Assembly: GCA_950106755.1 (NCBI GenBank)
Contig: OX467092.1
Span: 10,292,001 to 10,356,000, forward strand
Origin: Climacium dendroides
Lineage: Eukaryota > Streptophyta > Bryopsida > Hypnales > Climaciaceae
Length of the DNA stretch: 64,000 nt
Direction: 5' to 3'
The notes under the pieces were generated by a model that made no database searches, was not told where the DNA came from, and saw only the letters and a program-made list of their open reading frames with translations. A program made the translations under genes and the position numbers. Shown here one piece after another: positions 1-11,379 of this stretch (positions are counted from its first letter, which is position 1; each line of letters opens with the position of its first letter).

Positions 1-672
1 TCTGATGAAGGCTCACTAAGTATGGTGAGAGTACACATCTCTTCAACATCAATTACACACAAACACAAGCCTAAACATTAGCATCCAAAACATGGAATGC
101 CAAGGTAAGAGAAGCACGTAAGGTACGGTGAGAGTATTCACTATTTCAACAATTAGTTACACACAAATGCAGGTTTGAACAATAACATCCAAAACCTACA
201 TAAAATGCTAGGATATAATAGGCACACTAGGTATGGTTAGAGTGGGATCCATTGATCCTTCAAAATGTCCAAGTAAACACTGCCATTGCTAATGATATTT
301 GAATGGAAAGATTAATTCAAAACTCAAACTATGCAAACAAAATAAAACATTTTTATAAGTCAAAACCAGTCATCTTCATTACTTATAAAAAAATATCACA
401 CCAAGTCTAATAAGAAAAAAATATTAAGTTTTTCCAATGCAAATCTTGAGGGACACTCTAATGGAGGATATTTGAAGCAACTATTCTAGTTCCAGAAAAG
501 GTCTTTCCACGGAGACAAGAACAAGCCTAGACGAAGTTAGTTATGAGCTCAAATACTAAACTTGAGAAGTTGATTTAAGAAGAATAAATAGTAGGTGGAG
601 ATTTAAGCGATAACTTCTCCTTTTAATTGTGGAGCTCTCCAAGGCTCTTTCTAATTATTAATTATTTGTGAC
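1..672 (+). repeat. Left arm of 670-bp inverted repeat
   Basis: It reads as the reverse complement of 2761-3430 with almost no differences in the stretches compared. Both arms lack the same ~75-bp segment that is present in the related copies at about 14269-14345 and 30285-30360, so one arm was copied from the other after that deletion. Confidence 0.9.
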
Positions 673-892
673 TTTGATATAAAAATATAAATAATACTAA
701 ATTGATATTTAAATCTAAACTTATCCATTTAGTTTTTGGAACTCTCATCAAGACTCTTTATCATAAATTATGATTCTACAAATAAAAAAGAACAAGTGGA
801 GATGTCATTGTAAATTAACTTCTTCATTTATTTTTTGGAATTTCAAAGACTCATTCTATTCAAGTATTATTTGTTCAATTTATTTAATAATA

Positions 893-1294
893 AACTAGCG
901 GTTGGCGCTTGCTTTGCTACGCATTAAATACATTACTTTCATCAATTTTTTATGTGATAGAATGTAGATTAATAAAGTATGTATAATCTTTAAATGAAAA
1001 TATTGACATCTTCATACAATATTCTTTAGAAATACATACATTGTGCAATAGAAAGTAATTAAAGAAAATCTTTATATCATAATTTTCACAAAAAAATCTT
1101 TATAAGCATGAAAACATTACAAGGACACCACCACTTGATAAATTTCTTCACTCACAAACAACGGTGACCAAAATTGATGACTTAAATGCAAATTTGTCAA
1201 ATTGCAAAGACTTTTAAATACTTGGTTGTAGAATCAAAAACTGCTTCAATCTACTAAAGCTTCAAATCATTGGTAATAAAAAAAGAACATTAGA
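893..1294 (-). mobile_element. Helitron-like 3' fragment (truncated)
   Basis: Reverse-complement copy of the 3' part of the Helitron-like element at 13198-13859, including the terminal CTAG followed by T (here ACTAG at about 893). The 5' half is missing because of the deletion junction near 1295. Confidence 0.55.
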
Positions 1295-1335
1295 ATGATT
1301 CTTTATATATATATGGAAAGCTTTGAATCATATCA

Positions 1336-1900
1336 CTTGGGGGGTGCACTTAGTCCTACTACAACATACCACGTGCAAATAAGTGGTTTCTAATAAATTA
1401 TAATTTTAACTTCAAATTTTGAGCATTGTTTACTAATGACTATAGGATTCTACTCTCAAAATTTCAAACTCAAATAAAATATGGGATGAATTCTAGAAGA
1501 GGTTTAAAAAGCACAAAAATGGCATGTTTTTCTAACTCAAATATTTTTAGAGAATACATTTAGATGACCATTACATCAATATTCAACTCAAAATGGGCTT
1601 GCAATTGAGAGTTATTATTAGAAAGTTTTTGCTCCATTTTTAGACAATTTTTTCTTATATAATATAGGGGTGTGAAAGATATTTTTTCAAATCTACAATG
1701 TATCTTTTTACTTCAAAAATTTATAACTAATTATTATTAGCAAATAAAAATATCAATAATTTAAAACATAAAATTTCAAAAGTAGAAAAATCTATTCAAA
1801 TTTTTTCATTTAATTTTATTTAAAATGCAAAAAGTATATAGGAGGTCCACAGTTTTGTTTGCATGTGGTTTTTAATGGACACTCTAAGTGATCCCCCGAG
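1336..1900 (+). mobile_element. Non-autonomous TIR element (565-bp MITE family A)
   Basis: It is bounded by imperfect terminal inverted repeats of the form CTTGGGGGG..CACTTAG and CTAAGTGATCCCCCGAG. Direct flanks tcatatca (1328-1335) and tcatttca (1901-1908) look like an 8-bp target-site duplication with one mismatch. An 8-bp duplication fits hAT-like elements, but the termini are not classical for hAT. There is no ORF. Related copies lie at 10400-10963, 16053-16613 and 26229-26792. Confidence 0.75.
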
Positions 1901-2760
1901 TCATTTCATTTTGATTAATGAGGTTTATTAAAGTTATGAAGAGTTTAGTTTGCGGGTAGTTATGGAATCTCTACTCTAAAATCTTTAGGGGTTAAGATAA
2001 AAGTGAAAGGTGGAAACCTATGATTTAGTACAATTTTTTTTAAAGGAGATCGAAAGAGATTGGGCTTTCTTTTTTTGAGGTTGCCCTTTCACATGCCTTT
2101 TATTTCCATGATTGGCCCTATTGCCCACCCCTAGTTGCCATTTATTCACCCCAAGTAGCCTTTAGTGCATCGAAAGCAAAATCGACATCCACAATCACCT
2201 CTTGGCTACCTCATTTGTCTTTTCTAGGGTCCTCGCAATCACCTTTTGACCACTTGTCTAGATGTACCTCTTAGACCATCAAAGTTAGTGTGGATGGCCA
2301 TTGGATTCTTGGATCTTTAAAGAATTAATTGATAATGATCGTCCAAAAGCCTACACATCCAAGAGGTTTTCATTCATTTGGGTTGCCATACTTTAGCTAG
2401 CCTCTCCAAATTAGCAATTACCATTTGCAAATCAAATCTTCTTCTAGCACTTGTTACACACAAATTTGAAGAACTATAAAAATTTATAATCAATTTCTTT
2501 CTTTCTTGAAAATAACCCTCTCCAAGCAAGTATTATATCCTCAAGCATTGCAAAGTGTACTTGCAAAGATTAGTAGTTTGAGGTTTGGTCGAAGGGGACC
2601 AAAGTTCAAGTCAATGGAGAGCACCTCGGCCTCCAAATTTGAGAGGTTTAAGCATTAGGAAACGTTTCAAGCTTGAAGAGGCCACCACTATCATATTTTC
2701 GGCACCCTAGCAATACAAGTACAGAAGAAATTTAAAAATATTTTTTATTAAAAAAAGTAT

Positions 2761-3430
2761 CACAAATAATTAATAATTAGAAAGAGCCTTGGAGAGCTCC
2801 ACAATTAAAAGGAGAAGTTATCGCTTAAATCTCCACCTACTATTTATTCTTCTTAAATCAACTTCTCAAGTTTAGTATTTGAGCTCATAACTAACTTCGT
2901 CTAGGCTTGTTCTTGTCTCCGTGGAAAGACCTTTTCTGGAACTAGAATAGTTGCTTCAAATATCCTCCATTAGAGTGTCCCTCAAGATTTGCATTGGAAA
3001 AACTTAATATTTTTTTCTTATTAGACTTGGTGTGATATTTTTTTATAAGTAATGAAGATGACTGGTTTTGACTTATAAAAATGTTTTATTTTGTTTGCAT
3101 AGTTTGAGTTTTGAATTAATCTTTCCATTCAAATATCATTAGCAATGGCAGTGTTTACTTGGACATTTTGAAGGATCAATGGATCCCACTCTAACCATAC
3201 CTAGTGTGCCTATTATATCCTAGCATTTTATGTAGGTTTTGGATGTTATTGTTCAAACCTGCATTTGTGTGTAACTAATTGTTGAAATAGTGAATACTCT
3301 CACCGTACCTTACGTGCTTCTCTTACCTTGGCATTCCATGTTTTGGATGCTAATGTTTAGGCTTGTGTTTGTGTGTAATTGATGTTGAAGAGATGTGTAC
3401 TCTCACCATACTTAGTGAGCCTTCATCAGA
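2761..3430 (-). repeat. Right arm of 670-bp inverted repeat
   Basis: Partner of 1-672. It ends exactly where RWP-RK-related DNA begins; the last bases of the arm (aga) are shared with the adjoining gene-derived sequence, a microhomology junction. Confidence 0.9.
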
Positions 3431-4830
3431 AAATGGTAAAATACTTGCACAGGAGCACATGTACCTCTTGTTCTGTTGGTAATGCTTGATGTTCCAAGGA
3501 TTTCATTACCAACACCAAATTTCATGCACCTTGCTTCTCAATTAAGTAACCATGCTACCTTACGTTTGCTCCTTACAAGCATTATTTTCGTGGCATTCCA
3601 AGCCACTTCAGGACAGGCCGCCAGAATCTGATAAATCGGTACCCGAACTAGTTTCTAGAGCGCTATTCTTTTTTTTTTTCTCACCACTCTTGGCGATCCA
3701 ATCAATTAACTGTGCTTGGTAATACTTTGATTTCTTTTATTGTTGTCCACTTTGCTAACAAATAAACCGTCATCTCTTACTTCACTTCACTTAGTCACTT
3801 ACTGTATGTTGATGGTCATCTTGATGATCACTTAGCCTGGCTTCCTTACTACAATATGCAATATAATAACGAGATTCACCTGCAACTAACCTACGACAAG
3901 CTCCCAAATTTAGGACTGCTGAGTTACAGATTGGCGAATGAGGGCGCCAGCTAGCGTGGAAAGTTCCAAGGCCATGAACTTCTACGAATTTCACGAAAGG
4001 AGCGTTCTTCACCTCTGTTGACGACGGTATTACTGCTTCAACTTACTAACTGGGTCTTTCCCTGATTTTGCAGCATTCTCCAGTTGTGAGACCTGCGGCT
4101 TCCTACAAAGAGAATGAGCAACGCAAGCCTGGACGACCTCGAAAGGTTCCCCCCCTTCCAAGGACAGTCCACCCCAACGGAGTGGTGAGGAGGAGCGCGG
4201 AGTGGTGTTCGAAGAGGAGATCCCGATTGCTGAGCGAAGTCCTAAGCGACCGAAAACGGCATCCGTGTCGGATTGAAGCTGGTGTTGGAGTGCAGTCTGA
4301 TGGCCGCAGTCCCAGTGGTATGTACAGTACTAACAGCGGTTTCTAGCTAATGATGATCGTCGTCGGTACATTGCTGCATGGAATGTGGCTGCGTACTAGA
4401 TATGAATTCCTGTTTTTGTTGAAACACTATGGAATATCATTTTTTGTTTACATTCCTAGTGAAGTTACAATGAAAGACATTGCAGTCTATTTCACGGTAG
4501 ATTATCAGTGATTTCTGCCGAATTAAGCTGGTATTGGAGGACAAGGCCTTGTAGCATGGCTGTGGCCAAGTCATATACTGTATGTACAAAATGTTCATTA
4601 GCGTCGGTTGATTAAATCAGGGAAGCTAGAACGAACTACGTCCTCAATATTCCTGTTTTTCCTGTGAAATTGTATCCTTTCTGTATTCGCTGTAAAGTTA
4701 GTAAATATTGGAGGCTATTTTTATCACGGTAGTTTAGTTTTCCCAGATTGCTGCTGAAGCGGGTGTTGAGGGCTAGTTTTAAGCTCCAGCACTTTCGCCG
4801 TCGTCAGAATATATGTTGTGCCCGAGTCGT
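3431..4830 (+). pseudogene. Partial RWP-RK gene copy: last exons and 3' flank (palindrome left arm)
   Basis: This is a plus-strand copy of the minus-strand region 21830-20425 of the RWP-RK locus. It starts inside the third intron, contains the exon 4 counterpart (about 3930-4003), a TACTAAC branch-point-like sequence near 4052, the acceptor ending TTTTGCAG at 4073, and the AT-hook exon from 4074 (KPGRPRKV). The C-tract after the AT-hook is 7 long, against 11 in the gene at 20968-23817, so translation enters a different frame and the acidic C-terminal tail is lost. The exons encoding the RWP-RK domain and coiled coil are absent, so this cannot make a working factor. The copy was joined to the AT-rich repeat block at 3430. 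Confidence 0.85.
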
Positions 4831-4854
4831 AACATATATTCTGAGTGCAACATA

Positions 4855-6172
4855 TATTCTGACGACGGCAAAAGTGCTGGAGCTTAAATTAGCCCTCAAC
4901 ACCCGCTTCAGCAGCAATCTGGGAAAACTAAACTACCGTGATAAAAATAGCCTCCAATATTTACTAACTTTACAGCGAATACAGAAAGGATACAATTTCA
5001 CAGGAAAAACAGGAATATTGAGGACGTAGTTCATTCTAGCTTCCCTGATTTAATCAACTGACGCTGATGAACATTTTGTACATACAGTATATGACTTGGC
5101 CACAACCATGCTACAAGGCCTTGTCCTCCAATACCAGCTTAATTCGGCAAAAATCACTGATAATCTACCGTGAAATAGACTGCAATGTCTTTCATTGTAA
5201 CTTCACTAGGAATGTAAACAAAAAATGATATTCCATAGTGTTTCAACAAAAACAGGAATTCATATCTAGTACGCAGCCACATTCCATGCAGCAATGTACC
5301 GACGACGATCATCATTAGCTAGAAACCGCTGTTAGTACTGTACAAACCTCTGGGACTGCGGCCATCAGACTACACTCCAACACCAGCTTCAATCCGACAC
5401 GGATGCCGTTTTCGGTCGCTTAGGACTTCGCTCAGCAATCGGGATCTCCTCCTCGAACACCACTCCGCGCTCCTCCTCACCACTCCGTTGGGGTGGACTG
5501 TCCTTGGAAGGGGGGGGGGAACCTTTCGAGGTCGTCCAGGCTTGCGTTGCTCATTCTCTTTGTAGGAAGCCGCAGGTCTCACAACTGGAGAATGCTGCAA
5601 AATCAGGGAAAGACCCAGTTAGTAAGTTGAAGCAGTAATACCGTCGTCAACAGAGGTGAAGAACGCTCCTTTCGTGAAATTCGCAGAAGTTCATGGCCTT
5701 GGAACTTTCCACGCTAGCTGGCGCCCTCATTCGCCAATCTGTAACTCAGCAGTCTTAAATTTGGGAGCTTGTTGTAGATTAGTTGCAGGTGAATCTCGTT
5801 ATTATATTGCATATTGTAGTAAGGAAGCCAGGCTAAGTGATCATCAAGATGACCATCAACATACAGTAAGTGACTAAGTGAAGTGAAGTAAGAGATGACG
5901 GTTTATTTGTTAGCAAAGTGGACAACAATAAAAGAAATCAAAGTATTACCAAGCACAGTTAATTGATTAGATCACCAAGAGTGGTGAGAAAAAAAAAAAG
6001 AATAGCGCTCTAGAAACTAGTTCGGGTACCGATTTATCAGATTCTGGCGGCCTGTCCTGAAGTGGCTTGGAATGCCACGAAAATAATGCTTGTAAGGAGC
6101 AAACGTAAGGTAGCATGGTTACTTAATTGAGAAGCAAGGTGCATGAAATTTGGTGTTGGTCAATGAAATGCC
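4855..6172 (-). pseudogene. Partial RWP-RK gene copy (palindrome right arm)
   Basis: This is the inverted partner of 3431-4830 and is collinear with 20425-21748 of the RWP-RK locus. The AT-hook exon lies at about 5370-5594 on the minus strand, with a homopolymer tract of 10. That leaves the same disrupted frame as the 7-base tract in the other arm, since the two differ by 3. It ends after the tract preceding ccttggaac in the parent, where about 20 bases of the AT-rich repeat block are spliced in, followed by RWP-RK upstream DNA. No RWP-RK domain exon is present. Confidence 0.85.
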
Positions 6173-6429
6173 AAGATAAGAGAAGCACCCTGGTCAGTAG
6201 TGAAAATGGAGGTAACAGCAGGAGTCGGTAGCAGGGCAACGCCATAGCCGGCACCGCCAATGTCCGAGCTCCCAACGTTAACGGCCCCGACCCTGTCACC
6301 ATACTTGTAGCCTCCGCGCTCTCTCCCACATATCTGCAGCACCCAGGCTGCGCCCATGCAAACCCAGCTTACAATCTCTGAAACGCTCCACACTTGCGCC
6401 TTGGTCTCGTCATCTTGGGATACACACAC
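6160..6429 (-). pseudogene. Unrecognised ORF fragment in palindrome left arm
   Basis: About 80 codons read as a plausible protein piece, with the motifs VWSVSEIVSWVCMGAAW and YGDRVGAVNVGSSDIGGAG, then ALLPTPAV before the repeat junction. I do not recognise the family. No in-frame ATG precedes it and a TGA lies just upstream, so it is either an exon fragment or chance coding. The inverted copy at 7113-7379 and the one at 24155-24421 keep the frame but have lost residues (GVCLGAADVWERG), so this arm is the more ancestral-looking version. In the parental arrangement it lies upstream of, and divergent from, the RWP-RK gene. Confidence 0.35.
6171..6192. other. Patchwork junction with ~20-bp filler
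   Basis: Between the end of the palindrome arm and the next segment sits gccaagataagagaagcac, a near-match to internal repeat-block sequence at about 100-119 (gccaaggtaagagaagcac). It is followed directly by cctggtcagtagtg, which belongs to RWP-RK upstream DNA. Short filler copied from elsewhere is typical of template-switching repair. Confidence 0.6.
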
Positions 6430-7345
6430 AATATCGTAGAGTCACATTGCATTCTCCAGTGTAGAGAAACGCCAGGTTCCAAGAGTTTTTGTCGGTTTGC
6501 AGTTGGTGGTGAGAGTGTGGAGAGTTGGTGGGAGGCGCATAAGCTTCGGATGAAATGGGTTAAGAATTGTTGATGTATGTCTTTGTGATTTTGGTTGTTT
6601 TGGATGCATTTGAGAAATGTTGAGAAATAGAAATCGGTACATTGGGGATACGTGCTACTTACGGTGGGTTTCTGATGAGGGCTTCCGAAAGGGCAGTGAG
6701 CTGGGACTGAAAAACGACCGGTAACGAGTCGTTTGGGTTGCGGTTGCAGTATAGGGCGAGTATACATGGGCGAGTAGACATGGACAAACGCCAAGTGAAA
6801 TGATTCAAAACTAAATGGGTCGTTTGTGTTGCGGTTTGATCTCACCTCCCTTCTGGAAGCCCTCATCAGAAACCCACCATAAGTAGCACATACCCCCAAT
6901 GTACCAATCTCCATTTCTCAACATTTCTCAAACGTGTTCAAAACAACCAAAATCACAAAGACATACATCAACAATTCTTAACCCGTTTCATCCGAAGGCT
7001 TATGCGCCTCTCACCAACTCTCCACACTCTCACCACCAACTGCAAACCGACAAAAACTCTTGGAACCTGGCGTTTCTCTACACTAGAGAATGCAATGTGA
7101 CTCTACGATATTGTGTGTGTATCCCAAGACGACGAGACCAAGGCGCAAGTGTGGAGCGTTTCAGAGACTGTAAGCGGGGTTTGCCTGGGTGCTGCAGATG
7201 TGTGGGAGAGAGGGCCGAGGTGTGGTGATAGGGTCGGGGCCGTTGACCTTGGGAGCTCGGACATTGGCAGTGCCGGCTATGGCGTTGCCCTGCTACCGAC
7301 TCCTGCTGTTGACCTCCATTTTCACTACCGACCAGGGTTGTTTTT
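6190..7345. repeat. Palindrome of RWP-RK upstream sequence
   Basis: The left arm (about 6190-6780) runs in the same sense as the RWP-RK gene's upstream region and reaches a sequence like its putative start (gtagacatggac). The right arm (about 6850-7345) is inverted and continues without a break into repeat block copy I. The 6780-6850 spacer repeats short pieces of the arm (gtcgtttg, gttgcggtt). The right arm is closer to the 23.9-24.4 kb copy than to its own left arm. Confidence 0.8.
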
Positions 7346-7379
7346 TCATTTTTTTAAAAGTTGCAAAGTGGCAATATGA
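7113..7379 (+). pseudogene. Degraded copy of the unrecognised ORF (palindrome right arm)
   Basis: This is the same reading frame as the minus-strand ORF at 6160-6429, but shortened by small deletions after SETVSG, and it runs into non-coding repeat DNA (FFHFFKSCKVAI). It is nearly identical to 24155-24421. The protein family is not recognised. Confidence 0.3.
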
Positions 7380-8514
7380 AATGGTACAGTGGTGCTCCAA
7401 ATTTTAACATTCATCCACATATTGGATAGAAAATATCACATTAGGACACATCACATTATTTTCATCCACAAATCTAGTGATTTCATCCAAGTTTTTTGGC
7501 ATTTTTTTGGTCAAATTATTTTTTTCTTCTGAAAGGTGCTACCATAAAGTCATAAAATAATACCTCATTTTGACTAAAATTTGAAGTTTCAAGTACCGGT
7601 ATTAGGAGTTGTTAAAAGCCCCAAGGATTTGGGGTTGGGCATAGCTCTTGTTTTCTTTGCTAGCTCTTGTAATAACAAGCATAATTTCTCATTTGTGTCA
7701 AAGAGTTTTGATGAGTGCCATTGTTGGAATGAAAAGCAACAAATCCTTGGTTTGATGCTTTGGACAAAGTCAATTCCCATGGTGTGACGGGCGGTGTGTA
7801 TAGGGCCTGAGTACATATTCAATTGCGACATGCTGATCGAGTACGTGACTTTTCTATGAAGAAAGATTGACGAAATTGTACGATTTTTGACCAAATGTCA
7901 CCATTGGTAAGATTGATGAAAGATGTTTAGTTGGATGGTACAGCTATTATATGATTCATTAGACCCCAATCATCCAAAATCATTTCCTTTGGAGGTTGAA
8001 TATCTTTTGATTAAGTTGAATGCGAATTTTTAGGATTTCATTTCACAAGATTTGGAATATTTTGTGACCTTCAACACTATTCAAGGCTTTATCGAATCTT
8101 CCGTGACCTTTAGTAGTAGACTCCTTCCATCTTAATAAGTTAGTAGAAGAACTAGTTTAGTTTTGATCCTTGAATGAACATAGTCTCATTTTGAGAGGAG
8201 TAAAAAAACTAAGCTTACAGATTCAATGGATTTTTCAAAATCTGACATGGCACTACTAGCGCCACATTAGGATCATGCAATGCTGGCTATCTTTTTTTAA
8301 TATTTTCTATTTTTAAATTTTTATTTTTTGAAGAAAATTTAATAAAAAATATTTTTAAATTTCTTTTGAGCTTGTATTTCTAGGGTGCCAAAAATTTGAT
8401 AGTGGTGGCCTCTTCAAGCTTGAAACGTTTCCTAATGCTTAAACCTCTCAAATTTGGAGGTCGAGGTGCTCTCCATTGACTTGAACTTTAGTCCCCTTCG
8501 ACCAAACCTCAAAC

Positions 8515-9778
8515 ATTAGAGAAATTCTGAGCCCTCCGGAAGCCCGCTCCACAGTGACCAAACCAGTCTATTAACCGTCCTGGAATTAGTAGGGGCATAT
8601 AGGTACAGTGCATGGTCAGAGTGTGTGAACTTCGCCAAAGATGTCAAGACTCAAGTAATGAGAGTGTAGTGGAAACCTCTATAATAATCAAGTACTTCAG
8701 TTTTAGTTAATCCCATTAATTGACAAATTAATCAATTTTACTAAACATAAGCAAAGAGAAGTAAACTTTGAAGCTTGATGTCAAAGTAATAAGAGAACAT
8801 TCAAATATTCGAATTAGCTCCAATTGTCAAATAGATGAGGATATTAGTGAATGAGGAGAGAAGTTATTTATACAAGTGGTATAGTAGTAGGTAAAACAAT
8901 GCATGCGGGATATGTAAATTAGGATTAAGATGAGCACAACCACCCATAGTTGAGTCAAAAGCTGAAATTGTATTCAAAGTTGAATTTCAGACCCCATTTA
9001 GGCATAATAGAATGATTTTTTTCAAAAAATTTAAACTGAATAAATTTAAAAAATAAAACTAGAATTCATCTCCAAAAATCCGTTTGAAGTTTAGAGTCTT
9101 CAATAAAAAGTTATGGACAAAATTTGGAGAAGGTGTTTGAAAATTTCAAAGAAAATTTTTCTTTCAACCTCTTTTAGAATTTTGTCTATAACTTTGAATT
9201 GAAGAATGTAAAACTCAAACAGATTTTTGGAGATGAAAACTATCTTGATTCTACAACTTTATTTAGTTCAAAGTTTTTTGAAAAAAATCATTGTTTTATG
9301 CTTAAATGGGGTTTGAAATTCGACTTTGAACATAATTCTTGCATTTGACAATGAGTGATCTATCTTCTAAATATCCCATATCCTTTGACGATTCACCATG
9401 GACAATTGATTTTCTATAAAAACAAACTCTTCACCATTCTTCTAACCAAATGTTAATGATTAGTCTCTTCCATGATGTTATCAAAAAATTGCTTGATGGT
9501 AGATGTCATTGAACTATTTTTGACATTTGCTTCTTTTTCATAACTCGATTTTTAACAAGGTATGCAATAATCAATATTAAGCTGGATTATGATAGTTGAA
9601 CCTTTGATTACTTAATTACTTATACTTGGGTGCTGAACCTTGACAGTCATCGGACGTTGCGACTTCAGGTGGGGCGAGTATAGGGGAAAAATTAATCATC
9701 AAGCAAAGTTAAAAGTAATCATGGGGTCCTTTTAGCTGCTGTGGAGCGGTCTTCTGGAGGGCTGAGAATTTCTCTAAT
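8515..9778. mobile_element. 1264-bp non-autonomous TIR transposon with internal foldback
   Basis: The ends are inverted repeats of about 40 bp beginning ATTAGAGAAATTCTGAGCCC on the left, with only a few mismatches to the right end. The insertion interrupts sequence that is continuous at 25548 in copy II (caaaccactaacc), so it arrived after the duplication or was lost cleanly from copy II. No clear target-site duplication is visible. An internal hairpin of about 370 bp (about 8965-9335) pairs sequence around gaatttcagaccccattta with its complement. There is no ORF. Confidence 0.75.
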
Positions 9779-10399
9779 GCCACTAACCTTTGCTAGTACA
9801 CTTTGTAATGCTTGAGGGTATAATACTTGCTTGGAGAGGGTTATTTTCAAGAAAAAAAGAAATTGATTATAAATTTTTATGGTTCTTCAAATTTGTATGT
9901 AACAAGTGCTAGAAGAAGATTTGATTTGCAAATGGTAATTGCTAATTTGGAGAGGCTAGCTAAAGTATGGCAACCCAAATGAATAAAAACCTCTTGGCCG
10001 TGTGTAGGCTTTTAGACAATCACCATCAATTAATTCTTTAAAGATCCAAGAACCCAATGGCAATCCACACTAACTTTGAAAAGACAAATGAGGTAGCCAA
10101 GAGGTGATTGTGGATGTCGATTTTGCTTTTGATGCACTAAAGGCTACTTGGGGTGAATAAATGGCAACTAGGGGTGGGTAATAGGGCCAATCATGGAAAT
10201 AAACGGCATGTGAAAGGGCAACCTCAAAAAAGAATGTCCAATCTCTTTCAATCTCCTTTAAAAAAATTGTACTAAATCATAGGTTTCCACCTTTCACTTT
10301 TATCTTAACCCCTAAAGATTTTAGAGTAGAGATTCCACAACTACCCACAAACTAAACTCTTCATAACTTTGATAGACCTCATTAATAAAAATGAAATGA

Positions 10400-10963
10400 C
10401 TCGGGGGATCACTTAGAGTGTCCATTAAAAACCACATGGAAACAAAACTTTGGACCCCCTATACACTTTTTGAATTTTAAATAAAATTAAATGAAAAAAT
10501 TTGAATAGATTTTTCTACATTTGAAAGTTTATGTTTTGAATTATTGATATTTTATTTGTTAATAATAATTAGTTACAAATTCTTGAAGTAAAAAGATACA
10601 TTGTAGATTTGAAAAAATATCTTTCACACCCCTATATTATATAAGAAAAAATTGTCTAAAAATGGAGCAAAAACTTTCTAAAAATAACTCTCAATTGCAA
10701 GTCCATTTTGAGTTGAATATTGATGTAATGGTCATCTAAATGTGTCCTCTAAAAATATTTGAGTTAGAAAAACATGCCATTTTTGTGCTTTTTAAACCTC
10801 TTCTAGAATTCATCCCATATTTTATTTGAGTTTGAAATTTTGAGAGTAGAATCCTATAGTCATTAGTAAACAATGCTCAAAATTTGAAGTTAAAATTATA
10901 ATTTATTAGAAACCACTTATTCGCACGTGGTATGTTGTAGTAGAACTAGGTGCACACCCCAAG
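10400..10963 (-). mobile_element. MITE family A copy
   Basis: 564-bp reverse-orientation copy flanked by perfect 8-bp direct repeats tgaaatga (10392-10399 and 10964-10971). See 1336-1900 for the family. Confidence 0.8.
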
Positions 10964-10977
10964 TGAAATGATTCAAA

Positions 10978-10980
<3 letters not shown>

Positions 10981-11022
<42 letters not shown>
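10981..11022. repeat. AT microsatellite
   Basis: Uninterrupted TA dinucleotide run just distal to MITE A. The matching position in copy II (about 26814-26845) has a shorter run, and copy 0 (about 1300) only a few units. Confidence 0.9.
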
Positions 11023-11026
<4 letters not shown>

Positions 11027-11379
11027 TTTAAAATATTTTATTTTAAAAAAATTATGTTTTATAAATTTTCTAAGGTACCTAGTTTGCCCATAGTTCAAAG
11101 AAAATTACATATCATACAATAATTTTTTAAACATGTAATCAAAAGTTATGGAAATTGTTGGTCCTTGAAGCTACTCTTTAGGCACATGATGTTGTGTGAA
11201 AACGTCAAAGGGAAAAATAAAAATTCCATTTGTAGTGAGCTACCCAAATTGCTATGTTGCCAAAAAATCGCAATTTGGTCCTTTAGGGGTTAAAATCAAC
11301 ATGACAAATACTAGTATACTATACACTAAGCATGAATTGCAAATAATAAAAATGAAATTACTTATTTAAATCTCAACTT

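Larger units (their letters stand above)
1..3430. repeat. Rearranged AT-rich repeat block (copy 0) with long inverted ends
   Basis: This is a shuffled and partly inverted version of the block seen again at about 8390-14830 and 25430-30640. Positions 1-1294 are the reverse complement of the distal part of that block (around 14830 down to 13440), 1296-2740 the reverse complement of its proximal part (around 10990 down to 8390), and 2761-3430 the distal end again in forward orientation. The internal tandem array and half of the Helitron have been lost at about 1295. No coding potential is visible. The left end coincides with the window edge, so the block may continue outside. Confidence 0.85.
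3431..6172. repeat. Palindrome of RWP-RK 3' sequence (arms ~1.3-1.4 kb)
   Basis: The two arms fold back on each other around a short centre at about 4830-4855. The left arm carries a little more of the parental sequence at the centre (gcccgagtcgt) than the right arm. Both arms also match 20425-21830. Differences include tract length (7, 10 and 11 in the three copies) and scattered single bases. Confidence 0.9.

Noticed and set aside
4748..5029. 93-codon ORF across the palindrome centre
   Set aside because: It runs from one arm into the other, so it is a chance product of the inverted joining.
6369..6914. 181-codon minus-strand ORF in the upstream palindrome
   Set aside because: It crosses the palindrome spacer, so its two halves derive from the same sequence read in opposite senses; no family features.
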